The position numbers were made by a program, and so were the translations under genes. Of a DNA stretch of 6,863 nucleotides, positions 1-6,800 are shown one piece after another (position 1 is the first letter of the stretch; the number at the start of each line of letters is the position of its first letter). The notes under the pieces are model-generated. The model worked only from the letters and a program-made list of their open reading frames with translations, was not told the DNA's origin and did not search any database. Source of the stretch: an uncultured bacterium (GTDB taxonomy: Bacteria; Actinomycetota; Actinomycetes; S36-B12); NCBI GenBank assembly GCA_903954205.1, contig CAJBMR010000389.1, positions 1 to 6,863 of the forward strand. Direction: 5' to 3'.

Positions 1-55
1 CGTTGATCGCGAAGAAGGCGGTGGCCCCCACACGGGACCTCTGCAGCGACGTCAC
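1..55 (-). CDS. Partial gene, N-terminus of probable MFS-type membrane transporter
   Basis: A GTG at 55-53 overlaps the TGA stop of the C-S lyase gene (54-52) in a GTGA arrangement, the usual signature of translational coupling. The 18 visible codons read MTSLQRSRVGATAFFAIN before the window ends. A short charged/polar start followed by a hydrophobic stretch with Gly, Ala and Phe resembles the entry into the first transmembrane helix of actinobacterial major facilitator transporters, but only by eye. No separate Shine-Dalgarno is evident, consistent with coupling to the upstream gene. The gene would be the last visible member of the leftward operon. The substrate is unknown; with a persulfide-handling gene and a C-S lyase upstream, sulfur compound or amino acid transport is a guess. 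The reading frame is well supported; the family assignment is weak. Confidence 0.5.
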   Translation of the reverse strand, partial: MTSLQRSRVGATAFFAIN

Positions 56-1173
56 CGCTGGATCGCGACACTCATGCGACGCACGGCCTCCGCCAGAATC
101 TCCGGAGTGGTCGCGAGATTGAGTCGGACGAAACCTGCACCCTGCGCGCCGAAGTCGAGTCCGGGATTGACGGCAACGCGGCCACGTTCGAGGAATACCG
201 CGGCAGGATCATCGCCCAACCCCAGCCCGCGACAGTTGAGCCAAGCGAGGTACGTGGACTCTCCGGCGAGGTACCCGACGTCCGGCAGCTGCTCGGCGAG
301 CAGGCGACCGAGGAGCTCACTGTTGACAGCGATGCGCTCACGCGTGGCGTCGAGCCACGCGTCGCCCTCGCGGTAGGCGGCAATGGATGCGATGACGCCC
401 AGCTGCCCGGCCGAGTACGTCACCTCGATGGGGATGCGCTCGGTCAGTAGTCGCATGGTGTCTGCGGAGCCCGCGATCACCTGGGCTGCCTTGAGGCCGG
501 CCAGATTGAATGCCTTCGAAGCGGCCACGAGCGCGACATCGGGGCCGGTGAGTTCCTCGCCCAGGCTGAGATAGGGCGTCATCGTGCGACCCGGCATCGT
601 GAGAGGCGCCCAGATCTCGTCGGAAATGACGAGGACGTCATATCGCCGTGCGAGGGTCGCAACCTCCACGAGTTGCTCCCGCGACCAGATGTCTCCGGTC
701 GGGTTGTGCGGATTGCAGAGCAGGAACGCCGTCACCTCCGGCCGCGCGAAGGCGCGCCCGAGACCCTCGAGATCCAGCCCGTCACCGGGGACAAGTGGCA
801 CCTCGACGAGCTCACGACCCACGACGTTCGTCGCCACGTGAAAGAAGGGAGGGTAGACGGGTGGGGTGATGACGAGGGCCCCGCTCGAGAGGCGTCGCAC
901 CGTCTCCGCCATCCCCACGAGGACGTCGCCGAGCAGCATCACGCGCTGGGGATCGGGAGCCCAGCCGAGTCGACGTCCGCTGAACTCCGCCAAGGCCTCC
1001 GCCAGATCGCCCACCCAGCGGTAGCCGGTGTCAGATCGGTCGATGGCATCGTGCAGCGCCGCGGCGATGGGGGCGGCGAGCGGATAGTCCATCTCCGCCA
1101 CCCACAGCGGGAGGACGTCGTCGGGATAGGCGCGCCACTTCGCGCTCGTGCGCGCCGGCCGCTCGATCGTCAC
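52..1173 (-). CDS. PLP-dependent C-S lyase / aminotransferase, MalY/PatB (AecD-like) family
   Basis: 373-residue fold-type I PLP enzyme of the MalY/PatB branch, which mostly cleaves C-S bonds by beta-elimination (cystathionine or cysteine-type substrates to pyruvate, ammonia and a thiol or sulfide). Seen in the sequence: the family N-terminal block WRAYPDDVLPLWVAEMDYP (residues 13-31), a substrate-pocket PPVYPPF (104-110), NPHNPTG (154-160) with the cofactor-contacting Asn157, SDEIW (184-188) with the pyridine-nitrogen Asp185, the Schiff-base lysine Lys220 in ASKAFNLAG, and the carboxylate-binding Arg350 in FVRLNLA. Length is near the usual 380-400. The GTG at 1173 is the only possible start because an in-frame TAG lies four codons upstream; its Shine-Dalgarno is weak. 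It begins 16 nt after the MBL/rhodanese stop, so it is almost certainly cotranscribed and probably coupled. A role in releasing H2S or persulfide next to a sulfane-sulfur detoxifying protein is plausible. Transaminase activity cannot be excluded from sequence. Confidence 0.93.
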   Translation of the reverse strand: MTIERPARTSAKWRAYPDDVLPLWVAEMDYPLAAPIAAALHDAIDRSDTGYRWVGDLAEALAEFSGRRLGWAPDPQRVMLLGDVLVGMAETVRRLSSGALVITPPVYPPFFHVATNVVGRELVEVPLVPGDGLDLEGLGRAFARPEVTAFLLCNPHNPTGDIWSREQLVEVATLARRYDVLVISDEIWAPLTMPGRTMTPYLSLGEELTGPDVALVAASKAFNLAGLKAAQVIAGSADTMRLLTERIPIEVTYSAGQLGVIASIAAYREGDAWLDATRERIAVNSELLGRLLAEQLPDVGYLAGESTYLAWLNCRGLGLGDDPAAVFLERGRVAVNPGLDFGAQGAGFVRLNLATTPEILAEAVRRMSVAIQR

Positions 1174-1189
1174 GCCCCGAGCCTAGGGG

Positions 1190-2659
1190 TTAGGGGGTGG
1201 GGGCTCCGCTGCGCTCGGTATGTGTGCGGACGGCGGCGCGTGAGGCGAGCCAGGTCCAGCCCGGCTCCCGCTCGGGTGCTGGGCTCGCCTCGATGGCGAA
1301 GCCCGCCGAGGCGGCGTTGCCGAAGGCATCGTCGACGAGTACGACGTTGTCGAAGCCCTCGAGGTGAAGCAATGAGGCGACGGCTGCAGCGCGATAGCCA
1401 GATCCGCAATAGACGTAGACGGTGTCGTCACGGGGGACCTCGGCGAGCCGGTCCTGAATCTCATAGAACGGGATGAAGGTCGCACCCGCGAGGTGTCCTG
1501 ACTCCCACTCGAGGATCTGGCGCGTGTCGATGACGCGGGGCGCCTGCTGGGCGCTGATCTCCCGGGCGAGATCGTGGAAGGACAGGCGGCGCAGTGTCGC
1601 GGCCTGCGAGGGATCGTCCAGCCATGCCTCCGGCCCACCGATTGCCGCACCGGTGAGCTGATCGATGCCGACGCGGACCAGCTCGCGCTGCGCCTGCGCC
1701 ACCTGCTCGGGCGTAGAGCCGAGCAGCGTGATCGGAGTGCCCCACGGCATCATCCAGGCGAGGTAGTTGATGAACGATCCATTGAGGTCGAAGTTGACCG
1801 CACCGTGGAGATGGCTTGACGCGAAGACCTCCCGTGAGCGGAGGTCGACGATCCACTCCCCGCGCTGCACGCGGGCGCGCAACTCCGCGGGATCCACGAG
1901 CTCGGGCTCACCCAGGTCGACCGCACCAGGACCGGCGACATTGGCCGGGCCCATATGCGCGTAGTACGCGGGGAAGACATCGAGGCCGGCCAATGTCATG
2001 TCGACAAATGCCTCCTCGGCCACGGTGAGAGCCGGATTGATCGCCTTCTCATGGCCGATCGTCGACGACACGCCCTGGGTCTGGGTCGCGGAGCAGAAGG
2101 AACCGAATCCGTGCGTGGGGAAGATCGCGGTGTCGTCGTGGAGCTTGTCGGCGAGTCGATGAGCGGAGTGCCACTGGTCGTGGGCCTGCTTGACCGTGAC
2201 GTCAGGCGAGACGAGGTCGGGCCGGCCGACACTGCCGTAGAGCAGCCCGCCTCCGGTGAAGACGACCGAATTGTCGCCGACCCGCACGGCGTACGACATG
2301 TGATTCGGCGTGTGGCCGGGAGTATGGATGACCTCGACACCGAGTTCGCCCACCGTGAAAGCATCACCGTCGTCGACCTGGGTCGCGGCGTACTGGATGT
2401 CGAATCCGGAAGGGACGATGTAGGCGGCACCGTGCTTGCGCGCGAGCTCGAGCCCACCTGAGACGTAGTCGTTGTGGAAGTGCGTCTCCGCGACGTGGGT
2501 GATGGAGAGGCCATGCTCGGCCGCCAGCCGCTCCACGCGGTCGATATCACGCTGCGGATCGATCACGAGAGCTGTACGACCGTCATGCACGACGTAACTG
2601 CGATCACCGAGCCCGCTGGAGTCGAGTGTGAGGACGTGCGGGATTCCGGGTGCCGTCAT
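1190..2659 (-). CDS. CstB-like MBL-fold protein fused to two rhodanese domains
   Basis: 489-residue three-domain protein, probably cytosolic. Residues 7-240 are a metallo-beta-lactamase/glyoxalase II-like domain of the persulfide dioxygenase type: HFHND (His60, His62, Asp64), HTPGHTPNH (112-120, metal-type His116), FTGGGLLYGSVGRPDL (134-149) and PTHGFGSFC (His183). Residues about 253-350 are a rhodanese fold with no cysteine at the catalytic position (PITLLGSTPEQ there), so likely inactive. Residues about 358-455 are a second rhodanese with the active loop YCGSGYR, Cys418 to Arg423. A 34-residue polar tail follows. The order MBL, pseudo-rhodanese, rhodanese is that of Staphylococcus CstB, which oxidises persulfides to sulfite/thiosulfate. 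Odd: the metal-ligand Asp expected in FTGD is Gly137, so dioxygenase activity is uncertain. The ATG at 2659 is preceded by GAGGAGG at 2674-2668 with 8 nt spacing; a longer upstream reading is rejected. A CsoR/CstR-type operator sits over its promoter. Confidence 0.9.
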   Translation of the reverse strand: MTAPGIPHVLTLDSSGLGDRSYVVHDGRTALVIDPQRDIDRVERLAAEHGLSITHVAETHFHNDYVSGGLELARKHGAAYIVPSGFDIQYAATQVDDGDAFTVGELGVEVIHTPGHTPNHMSYAVRVGDNSVVFTGGGLLYGSVGRPDLVSPDVTVKQAHDQWHSAHRLADKLHDDTAIFPTHGFGSFCSATQTQGVSSTIGHEKAINPALTVAEEAFVDMTLAGLDVFPAYYAHMGPANVAGPGAVDLGEPELVDPAELRARVQRGEWIVDLRSREVFASSHLHGAVNFDLNGSFINYLAWMMPWGTPITLLGSTPEQVAQAQRELVRVGIDQLTGAAIGGPEAWLDDPSQAATLRRLSFHDLAREISAQQAPRVIDTRQILEWESGHLAGATFIPFYEIQDRLAEVPRDDTVYVYCGSGYRAAAVASLLHLEGFDNVVLVDDAFGNAASAGFAIEASPAPEREPGWTWLASRAAVRTHTERSGAPTP

Positions 2660-2667
2660 GGTCGGAG

Positions 2668-2674
2668 CCTCCTC
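2668..2674 (-). promoter_or_regulatory. Strong Shine-Dalgarno of the MBL/rhodanese gene
   Basis: GAGGAGG on the minus strand, 8 nt before the ATG at 2659. This decides the start: the same frame is open for another 69 codons upstream, but those codons lie antiframe inside the SGNH hydrolase gene and have no comparable ribosome-binding site. Confidence 0.85.
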
Positions 2675-2690
2675 GTGGTCTACGCCCCAG

Positions 2691-2718
2691 ACTATACCCC
2701 CAGGGGTATCTGACGCAA
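2691..2718 (-). promoter_or_regulatory. Probable sigma-70-type promoter of the MBL/rhodanese operon
   Basis: On the minus strand, TATAGT at 2696-2691 matches five of six bases of the TATAAT consensus. TTGCGT at 2718-2713 matches the first three bases of the -35 box, with a 16-nt spacer. Transcription would begin near 2684, giving a leader of roughly 25 nt that contains the Shine-Dalgarno. The promoter lies within the last codons and stop of the upstream hydrolase gene. The operator palindrome covers the first four bases of the -10 box and most of the spacer, as expected for steric repression. Confidence 0.55.
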
Positions 2719-3513
2719 CGCCTCCGCGGCGGCGCGCGCCATGAGCACGGCCGCCTCGGGCGTGGGATGGAGGCCGTCGTTGGTGTAGCCCAAGCGCCAA
2801 CCCCCCATCGGGTCGCGGAGCGGCTCCCCCGTGTCGAGCAGGACGACACCCTCCTCGGCGGCCCACGCGCGGATCGCCGCGTTGACGGCCAGAGCCCGCG
2901 CATCGGCCGCAGGGTCATCGCGGGGCGGAATCGTGCACACGGCCATGGGCACCCCGACGGAGTCAGCGGCGTCCTTGATCTGCTGGAGGTTGCCCACGAC
3001 GTAGGCAGGATCTACTTCACCGGAGACGTCATTGGTGCCGCCGTGGACGATGAGGATGTCGGGGCTCATCGCGAGCGCGTTGTAGACCTGGCCCACCATC
3101 CAGCTCGTGGTCATGCCATTCTCCGCCACCATGCCGCCGTACTGCACGGCACCCTCGGTGTCATCGAGTAGCCGGTAGAACCACGACCACTCCGTGACGT
3201 CACCCCATGTGGGATCGAGTGTGGCGCCGCGCGTGATGGAGTCGCCGAGGAAGACGGCCACCGGCCGGTCTTCGACGGGGACGAACGCCATCGGAGCGAC
3301 GTCGGTCGACGACGGGCTCGGCTGGGCGGACCCGGTGGGCAACGGCTGGGGGGCGGCGTCCTCTGTCGGCGATGGCACCGGGTCAGGCTCCGGCGTCGCA
3401 CTGGTGCTGAGCAGCGGCGCGGTGGAGGTCGGACCGGTGGCAGCAGCGACGCCGATGCCCAGAAGGACCAGCACGGCCGCAAGTGCCGCGAGTGCCCGCC
3501 ATGCCCAAATCAC
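2692..3513 (-). CDS. Membrane-anchored SGNH/GDSL-family hydrolase
   Basis: 273-residue extracytoplasmic esterase/lipase-type enzyme. Residues 4-25 form one hydrophobic segment (signal peptide or anchor) without a lipobox cysteine. Residues 27-75 are a Pro/Ser/Thr/Ala-rich linker typical of actinobacterial surface proteins. The catalytic domain (84-270) shows the SGNH blocks: FLGDSITRG (88-96, nucleophile Ser92), a Gly-rich second block around YGGMVAENG (125-133), HGGTND (157-162, oxyanion Asn161) and NDGLHPT (245-251) with the Asp246/His249 pair. Family members deacylate or de-esterify polysaccharides, lipids or small esters; the substrate cannot be read here. The start is uncertain: the GTG at 3513 gives the complete hydrophobic segment, but the G-rich stretch lies directly against it rather than 5-9 nt upstream, so initiation may be leaderless. 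Its stop is 32 nt before the MBL/rhodanese ATG; read-through into that operon is possible, although that gene has its own promoter. Confidence 0.88.
   Translation of the reverse strand: MIWAWRALAALAAVLVLLGIGVAAATGPTSTAPLLSTSATPEPDPVPSPTEDAAPQPLPTGSAQPSPSSTDVAPMAFVPVEDRPVAVFLGDSITRGATLDPTWGDVTEWSWFYRLLDDTEGAVQYGGMVAENGMTTSWMVGQVYNALAMSPDILIVHGGTNDVSGEVDPAYVVGNLQQIKDAADSVGVPMAVCTIPPRDDPAADARALAVNAAIRAWAAEEGVVLLDTGEPLRDPMGGWRLGYTNDGLHPTPEAAVLMARAAAEALRQIPLGV
2694..2709. promoter_or_regulatory. CsoR/CstR-family operator palindrome
   Basis: Perfect inverted repeat ATACCCC-CA-GGGGTAT: 7-bp arms with a 2-bp spacer. A/T-flanked C-tract/G-tract palindromes are the known target of the CsoR/CstR/RcnR repressor family. 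Within that family CstR reacts with persulfides and controls CstB-type proteins, which fits the gene 35 bp downstream; copper-sensing CsoR sites look alike and cannot be separated by sequence alone. The site overlaps the probable -10 box and encodes the end of the SGNH hydrolase (codons for IPLGV, then the first bases of TAG). No regulator gene of this family is in the window. Confidence 0.75.
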
Positions 3514-3571
3514 TCCCCCATTGAAGCCCGAGCAGCGGCCCGAGGCGCGATGGGCCCAGGGTGACGCGCGC

Positions 3572-3694
3572 CACTCCCCTAGGGGACCCCCTCAAGGAGG
3601 TGTCCCCTGGGGCGGCACAGTGGAGGGCAGGTCGGGGAGATCCCCCGCACCGTAAGGGGACTCCACACACCCGTGGCCGCCCCACTAGGGAGTG
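3572..3694 (+). ncRNA. Candidate structured leader RNA, three-way junction
   Basis: Complementary arms nest without conflict. P1: 3572-3578 (CACTCCC) pairs with 3688-3694 (GGGAGTG), 7 bp. P2: 3581-3587 (AGGGGAC) with 3602-3608 (GTCCCCT), 7 bp, extended by CCTC/GAGG (3590-3593 with 3597-3600) around an AAG loop. P3: 3609-3616 (GGGGCGGC) with 3676-3683 (GCCGCCCC), 8 bp; then 3620-3625 (GTGGAG) with 3661-3666 (CTCCAC); then GGT plus CGGGG (3630-3637) with CCCCG plus ACC (3643-3651, one bulge). P2 and P3 abut directly. The 3' strand of P1 contains the Shine-Dalgarno AGGGAG of the small ORF at 3701, which is why I assign the plus strand. On the minus strand the same stems would form in an SGNH hydrolase leader. 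It matches no riboswitch consensus I recognise. High GC content raises the chance of fortuitous pairing. Confidence 0.4.
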
Positions 3695-3700
3695 ATACCC

Positions 3701-3820
3701 ATGTCGCCGTTCGGATCAGTGTGGTCCTCGATTCTCACGAGGCCAACCCCTGAAGAGCGGCGTGCCGGTGACCGAGATCGTGCGGAAGCACACTGGGTCG
3801 CCCGCCGCCACCGCGGCTAA
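3701..3820 (+). CDS. Putative 39-residue small protein or upstream ORF of hrpA
   Basis: ATG at 3701 opens 39 codons ending at TAA 3818-3820. AGGGAG at 3687-3692 stands 8 nt before the ATG, a well-placed Shine-Dalgarno; an in-frame TAG at 3686-3688 bounds the frame. The peptide starts MSPFGSVWSSILTRPTPEER and continues with an Arg/Asp/Glu/Ala-rich tail ending HWVARRHRG: a short hydrophobic N-terminus and a highly charged, probably helical, C-terminus. Third-position GC is about 64%, lower than hrpA seems to be, so coding status is uncertain. I recognise no family. It could be a real small protein or a leader ORF whose translation controls hrpA, since it ends 27 nt before the hrpA start and its Shine-Dalgarno lies in the closing stem of the structured leader. 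Conservation in relatives would decide. Confidence 0.45.
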   Translation: MSPFGSVWSSILTRPTPEERRAGDRDRAEAHWVARRHRG

Positions 3821-3824
3821 ATGC

Positions 3825-3846
3825 GGGGAGCCTTCTAAGGTTCCCC
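3825..3846 (+). promoter_or_regulatory. Hairpin covering the hrpA ribosome-binding site
   Basis: GGGGAGCCTT (3825-3834) pairs with AAGGTTCCCC (3837-3846) over ten consecutive positions, nine Watson-Crick and one G-T, which as RNA is a stable G-U only on the plus strand. The nominal two-base loop would open to four. AAGG at 3837-3840 is 7 nt before the GTG at 3848 and is the best Shine-Dalgarno for hrpA, so the hairpin would mask it. The small ORF stop lies 4 nt upstream, so a terminating ribosome could melt the stem. No T-run follows, so it is not a terminator. Confidence 0.5.
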
Positions 3847-3847
3847 C

Positions 3848-6800
3848 GTGACGATGGACGCCTCACGCTTGCGCGTTCATTACCCCGCGGACCTGCCGGT
3901 CTCGGAGCGACGCGACGCCATTGTCGCGGCGCTCCGGGATCACCAGGTCGTGGTCATCGCCGGCGAGACCGGCTCCGGCAAGACAACCCAGGTGCCCAAG
4001 ATGGTCCTGGAAGCGCTCGGCTCTGACCGGCTCCCACGCATCGCCCACACTCAGCCACGCCGCATCGCCGCGCGTGCGGTCGCGGAGCGCCTCGCGGAGG
4101 AGCTCGAGACACCGCTCGGCGAGGGCGTGGGCTATCGCGTCCGCTTTACCGACCGCACCCGTGCGGACACGGCAATCACGGTCATGACGGACGGCGTACT
4201 CCTGGCCTCGATTCGTCGCGACCGCATGCTCAAGGGCTACGACGCGATCATCATCGACGAAGCCCATGAGCGTTCGCTCAACATCGACTTCCTTCTCGGC
4301 TATCTCGCCTGGCTGCTCCCCCAGCGCCCAGACCTGCGCGTCGTGATCACGTCCGCGACGTTGGACACCGAGCGCTTCAGCGCTCACTTCGCCGGCGCCC
4401 CCGTCATCGAGGTGTCCGGGCGGACCTTCCCCGTCGAGGTGCGTTATCGGCCATACGACGACATCGACGAGGTAGACGCCGTCTGCGATGCCGTGACGGA
4501 GTTGCTGGCAGATAGCGATGGCGACATCCTCGTCTTCCTCACGGGTGAGCGCGAGATCCGTGACGCCCGCGATGCCCTCGCGGACCGCCTCGGGGATGCG
4601 GTGGAACTCACGCCCCTCTATGGCCGCCTATCAGCCGAGGAGCAGCACCGGGTCTTTGCCCCTCATGACAAGCGCCGGGTCGTGCTCGCCACCAACGTCG
4701 CCGAGACTTCGCTGACCGTGCCGGGGATCAGGTCGGTTATCGACACCGGGCAGGTCCGCATGTCGCGCTTCTCGACGCGCCTCAAGGTCCAACGCCTGCC
4801 CATCGAGCCGATCTCGCAGGCCAGCGCGGCGCAACGTGCGGGACGGTGCGGGCGTCTCGGTCCGGGCATCTGCATTCGGCTGTACGACGAGTCGGACCTC
4901 GCATCCCGTCCGGCGTTCACCGATCCTGAGATCCTGCGGACCAACCTCGCCAGCGTCCTCTTGCAGATGGCCACGCTCGACCTGGGCGAGATCGCGGACT
5001 TCCCCTTCCTCGACCCGCCTGACCGTCGTGCGGTGGCCGCGGGGATCGCGATCCTCGAGGAGGTGGGCGCACTCAGGCCGGGTAGCGGGTCTGAGCCGCT
5101 GGCACGGCGCGTGACCGACGTGGGCAGGCGCCTCGCCCGACTGCCCGTTGACCCCCGACTGGGCAGGATGATCGTGCAGGCCGAGGAGGAGGGTTGCCTC
5201 GACGACGTCATCGTCGTGGCCGCCGCGCTGGCGATCCGTGATCCGCGTGAGCGGCCCGAGGACCGCGCAGCCGCTGCCGATGCCGCCCACGCCCGGTTCG
5301 TCGATCCCACCTCCGACATCCTGACCCTGCTCAACCTGTGGGATCACCTCGAGCAGGCGCAGGCATCGCAGTCCTCCACTCGCTTCCGCGCGCAGTGTCG
5401 TGAGGAGTTCATCCACTACCTGCGCGTGCGCGAGTGGCAGGACCTCGTCGGCCAGCTCCGCTCGGCGCTGCGGCTCAAGGCGCCCTCGGCAGGCTCCTCG
5501 CGCGACGGCGATGCCATCCACCGCAGTGTGCTCTCTGGCCTGCTCTCGCACATCGGCATGCGCTCACCCGAACCGGGGACCAAAGCCACGCGCCTTCCGC
5601 CGTACCGGGGCACCCGCGACTCGCGCTTCGCCCTGTGGCCAGGCTCCGTCCTCGCCAAGGCCCGCCCACGAGGGGACAGTCCGACAGGGGCGGCTCCGTC
5701 GGCCCGCTCGAAAGGAGCCGCACCGGACTGGGTGGTGGCGGCCGAGTTGGTCGACACCGGACGACTGTGGGGACGCATGGTCGCGCAAATCGACCCTGCA
5801 TGGATTGAGCCACTCGCCGGCTCGCTCGCCCAGCGGTCGCACTCGGAGCCAGTGTGGTCGTCACGACAGGCACGCGCCGTATGCGTCGAGCGCGTCACCC
5901 TGCTCGGACTCCCCATCGTCACGGATCGGCGCATCGCCTACGACCGTATCGACAGCGCAGAGTCGCGTCGACTCTTCATCCTGCACGCGCTGGTGCGCGG
6001 TGAGTGGACGCACCGCCACACGGAGCTCGACGCCGTGGCCACGGCACTCGACGACATGCGCGAGCGACTCAGCCGAGCGCGGCTGCCGGAGGACCGGATC
6101 GACGAGGACGGCCTCGTGGAGTTCTTCTCGTCGCGCATCCCCGGGACCATCACGTCGGGTCGTGCATTCGATGCGTGGTGGCGCCGAGAGCGTCGTGTGC
6201 AGCCGGGACTGTTCGCTCTCCCGGACGACCTCGCCGAGGCACTCCCCGTGGAGGAGGATTTCCCCGGCGCCTGGGGCTCCTCCGGACTGCAGCTCACCTA
6301 TCGATTCGCTCCCGGGGACCCGCGTGACGGCGTCACCGTGCACGTGCCGGTGGCCCGCCTTGCCTCGCTGCCCGATGACTCGTTCCTGGCGTCGGTGCGC
6401 GGGTATCGCGAGGATCTCGTCGCAGGCCTCTTGCGTGCGCTGCCGAAGCAGGTCCGCAAGGAGATCGGGCCGACCCCGGAAGCTGCACGGCGCCTCGCAC
6501 CCGTCATCGACGCATCTGCTCCCCGCACATCACTCAGCGCCGCCACACGTCAACTTCTCGATGTCACCATCGCGCCCGGTGACTGGCCCTTCGCTTCACT
6601 GCCCGATCACCTGCGTCCGACCATCGTCGTCGAAGACTCCTCGGGCCACGAGCTTGCAGTGGGCAAGGACCTCGCGATCCTGCGCGCGACCCTCGCCACG
6701 GACACGGCTGCAGCGATCCGGGAGGCGCTCCCGCATCTCGAGGCGAGCACAGTGACGGCCTGGCCCGATCTGCTCGCTGCGGTGACCACACCGGGTGGTG

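Larger units (their letters stand above)
3514..3847. other. Divergent intergenic region with dense inverted repeats
   Basis: 335-nt region between the leftward SGNH hydrolase and the rightward hrpA. It must hold promoters for both, but I find no convincing -35/-10 pair on either strand. TTCAAT at 3525-3520 on the minus strand is a poor -10 candidate positioned for a leaderless SGNH transcript. The left part (3572-3694) is rich in C-tracts and G-tracts that pair with one another, including the 10-bp palindrome CCCCTAGGGG at 3576-3585. The right part carries a 39-codon ORF and a hairpin immediately before hrpA. No terminator with a T-run is present. Confidence 0.7.

Noticed and set aside
1174..1189. 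CCCC-GAGCCTA-GGGG between the MBL/rhodanese stop and the lyase start
   Set aside because: Only 4-bp arms without a T-run. It is likely just the compact junction of two coupled genes.
673..1476. 267-codon plus-strand open frame
   Set aside because: Antisense to the C-S lyase and the end of the MBL/rhodanese gene; Arg/His-rich low-complexity product, a typical high-GC shadow frame.
2660..2866. 69-residue N-terminal extension of the MBL/rhodanese protein
   Set aside because: The extension is Gly/Arg-rich, overlaps the SGNH hydrolase gene, would run through the promoter and operator, and lacks a ribosome-binding site. The ATG at 2659 has a strong one and the family sequence begins just after it.
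3581..3608. Hairpin considered as a rho-independent terminator
   Set aside because: No T-run follows on either strand and it lies between divergent genes, where no transcript needs to end.
3821..3838. Five-codon ORF (MRGAF) directly after the small ORF stop
   Set aside because: It starts at the ATG adjoining the TAA, has no Shine-Dalgarno of its own and is inside the hairpin; too short to claim.
3863..5551. Long minus-strand open frames (174 and 306 codons) across the hrpA helicase core
   Set aside because: The plus strand carries all DEAH helicase motifs in one frame. The antisense products show no recognisable domain and arise from GC codon bias.
5400..6755. 451-codon plus-strand open frame
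   Set aside because: It lies entirely inside hrpA in another frame. Its product is Arg/Ser/Pro-rich with no motif, while the hrpA frame shows continuous family-specific sequence here.
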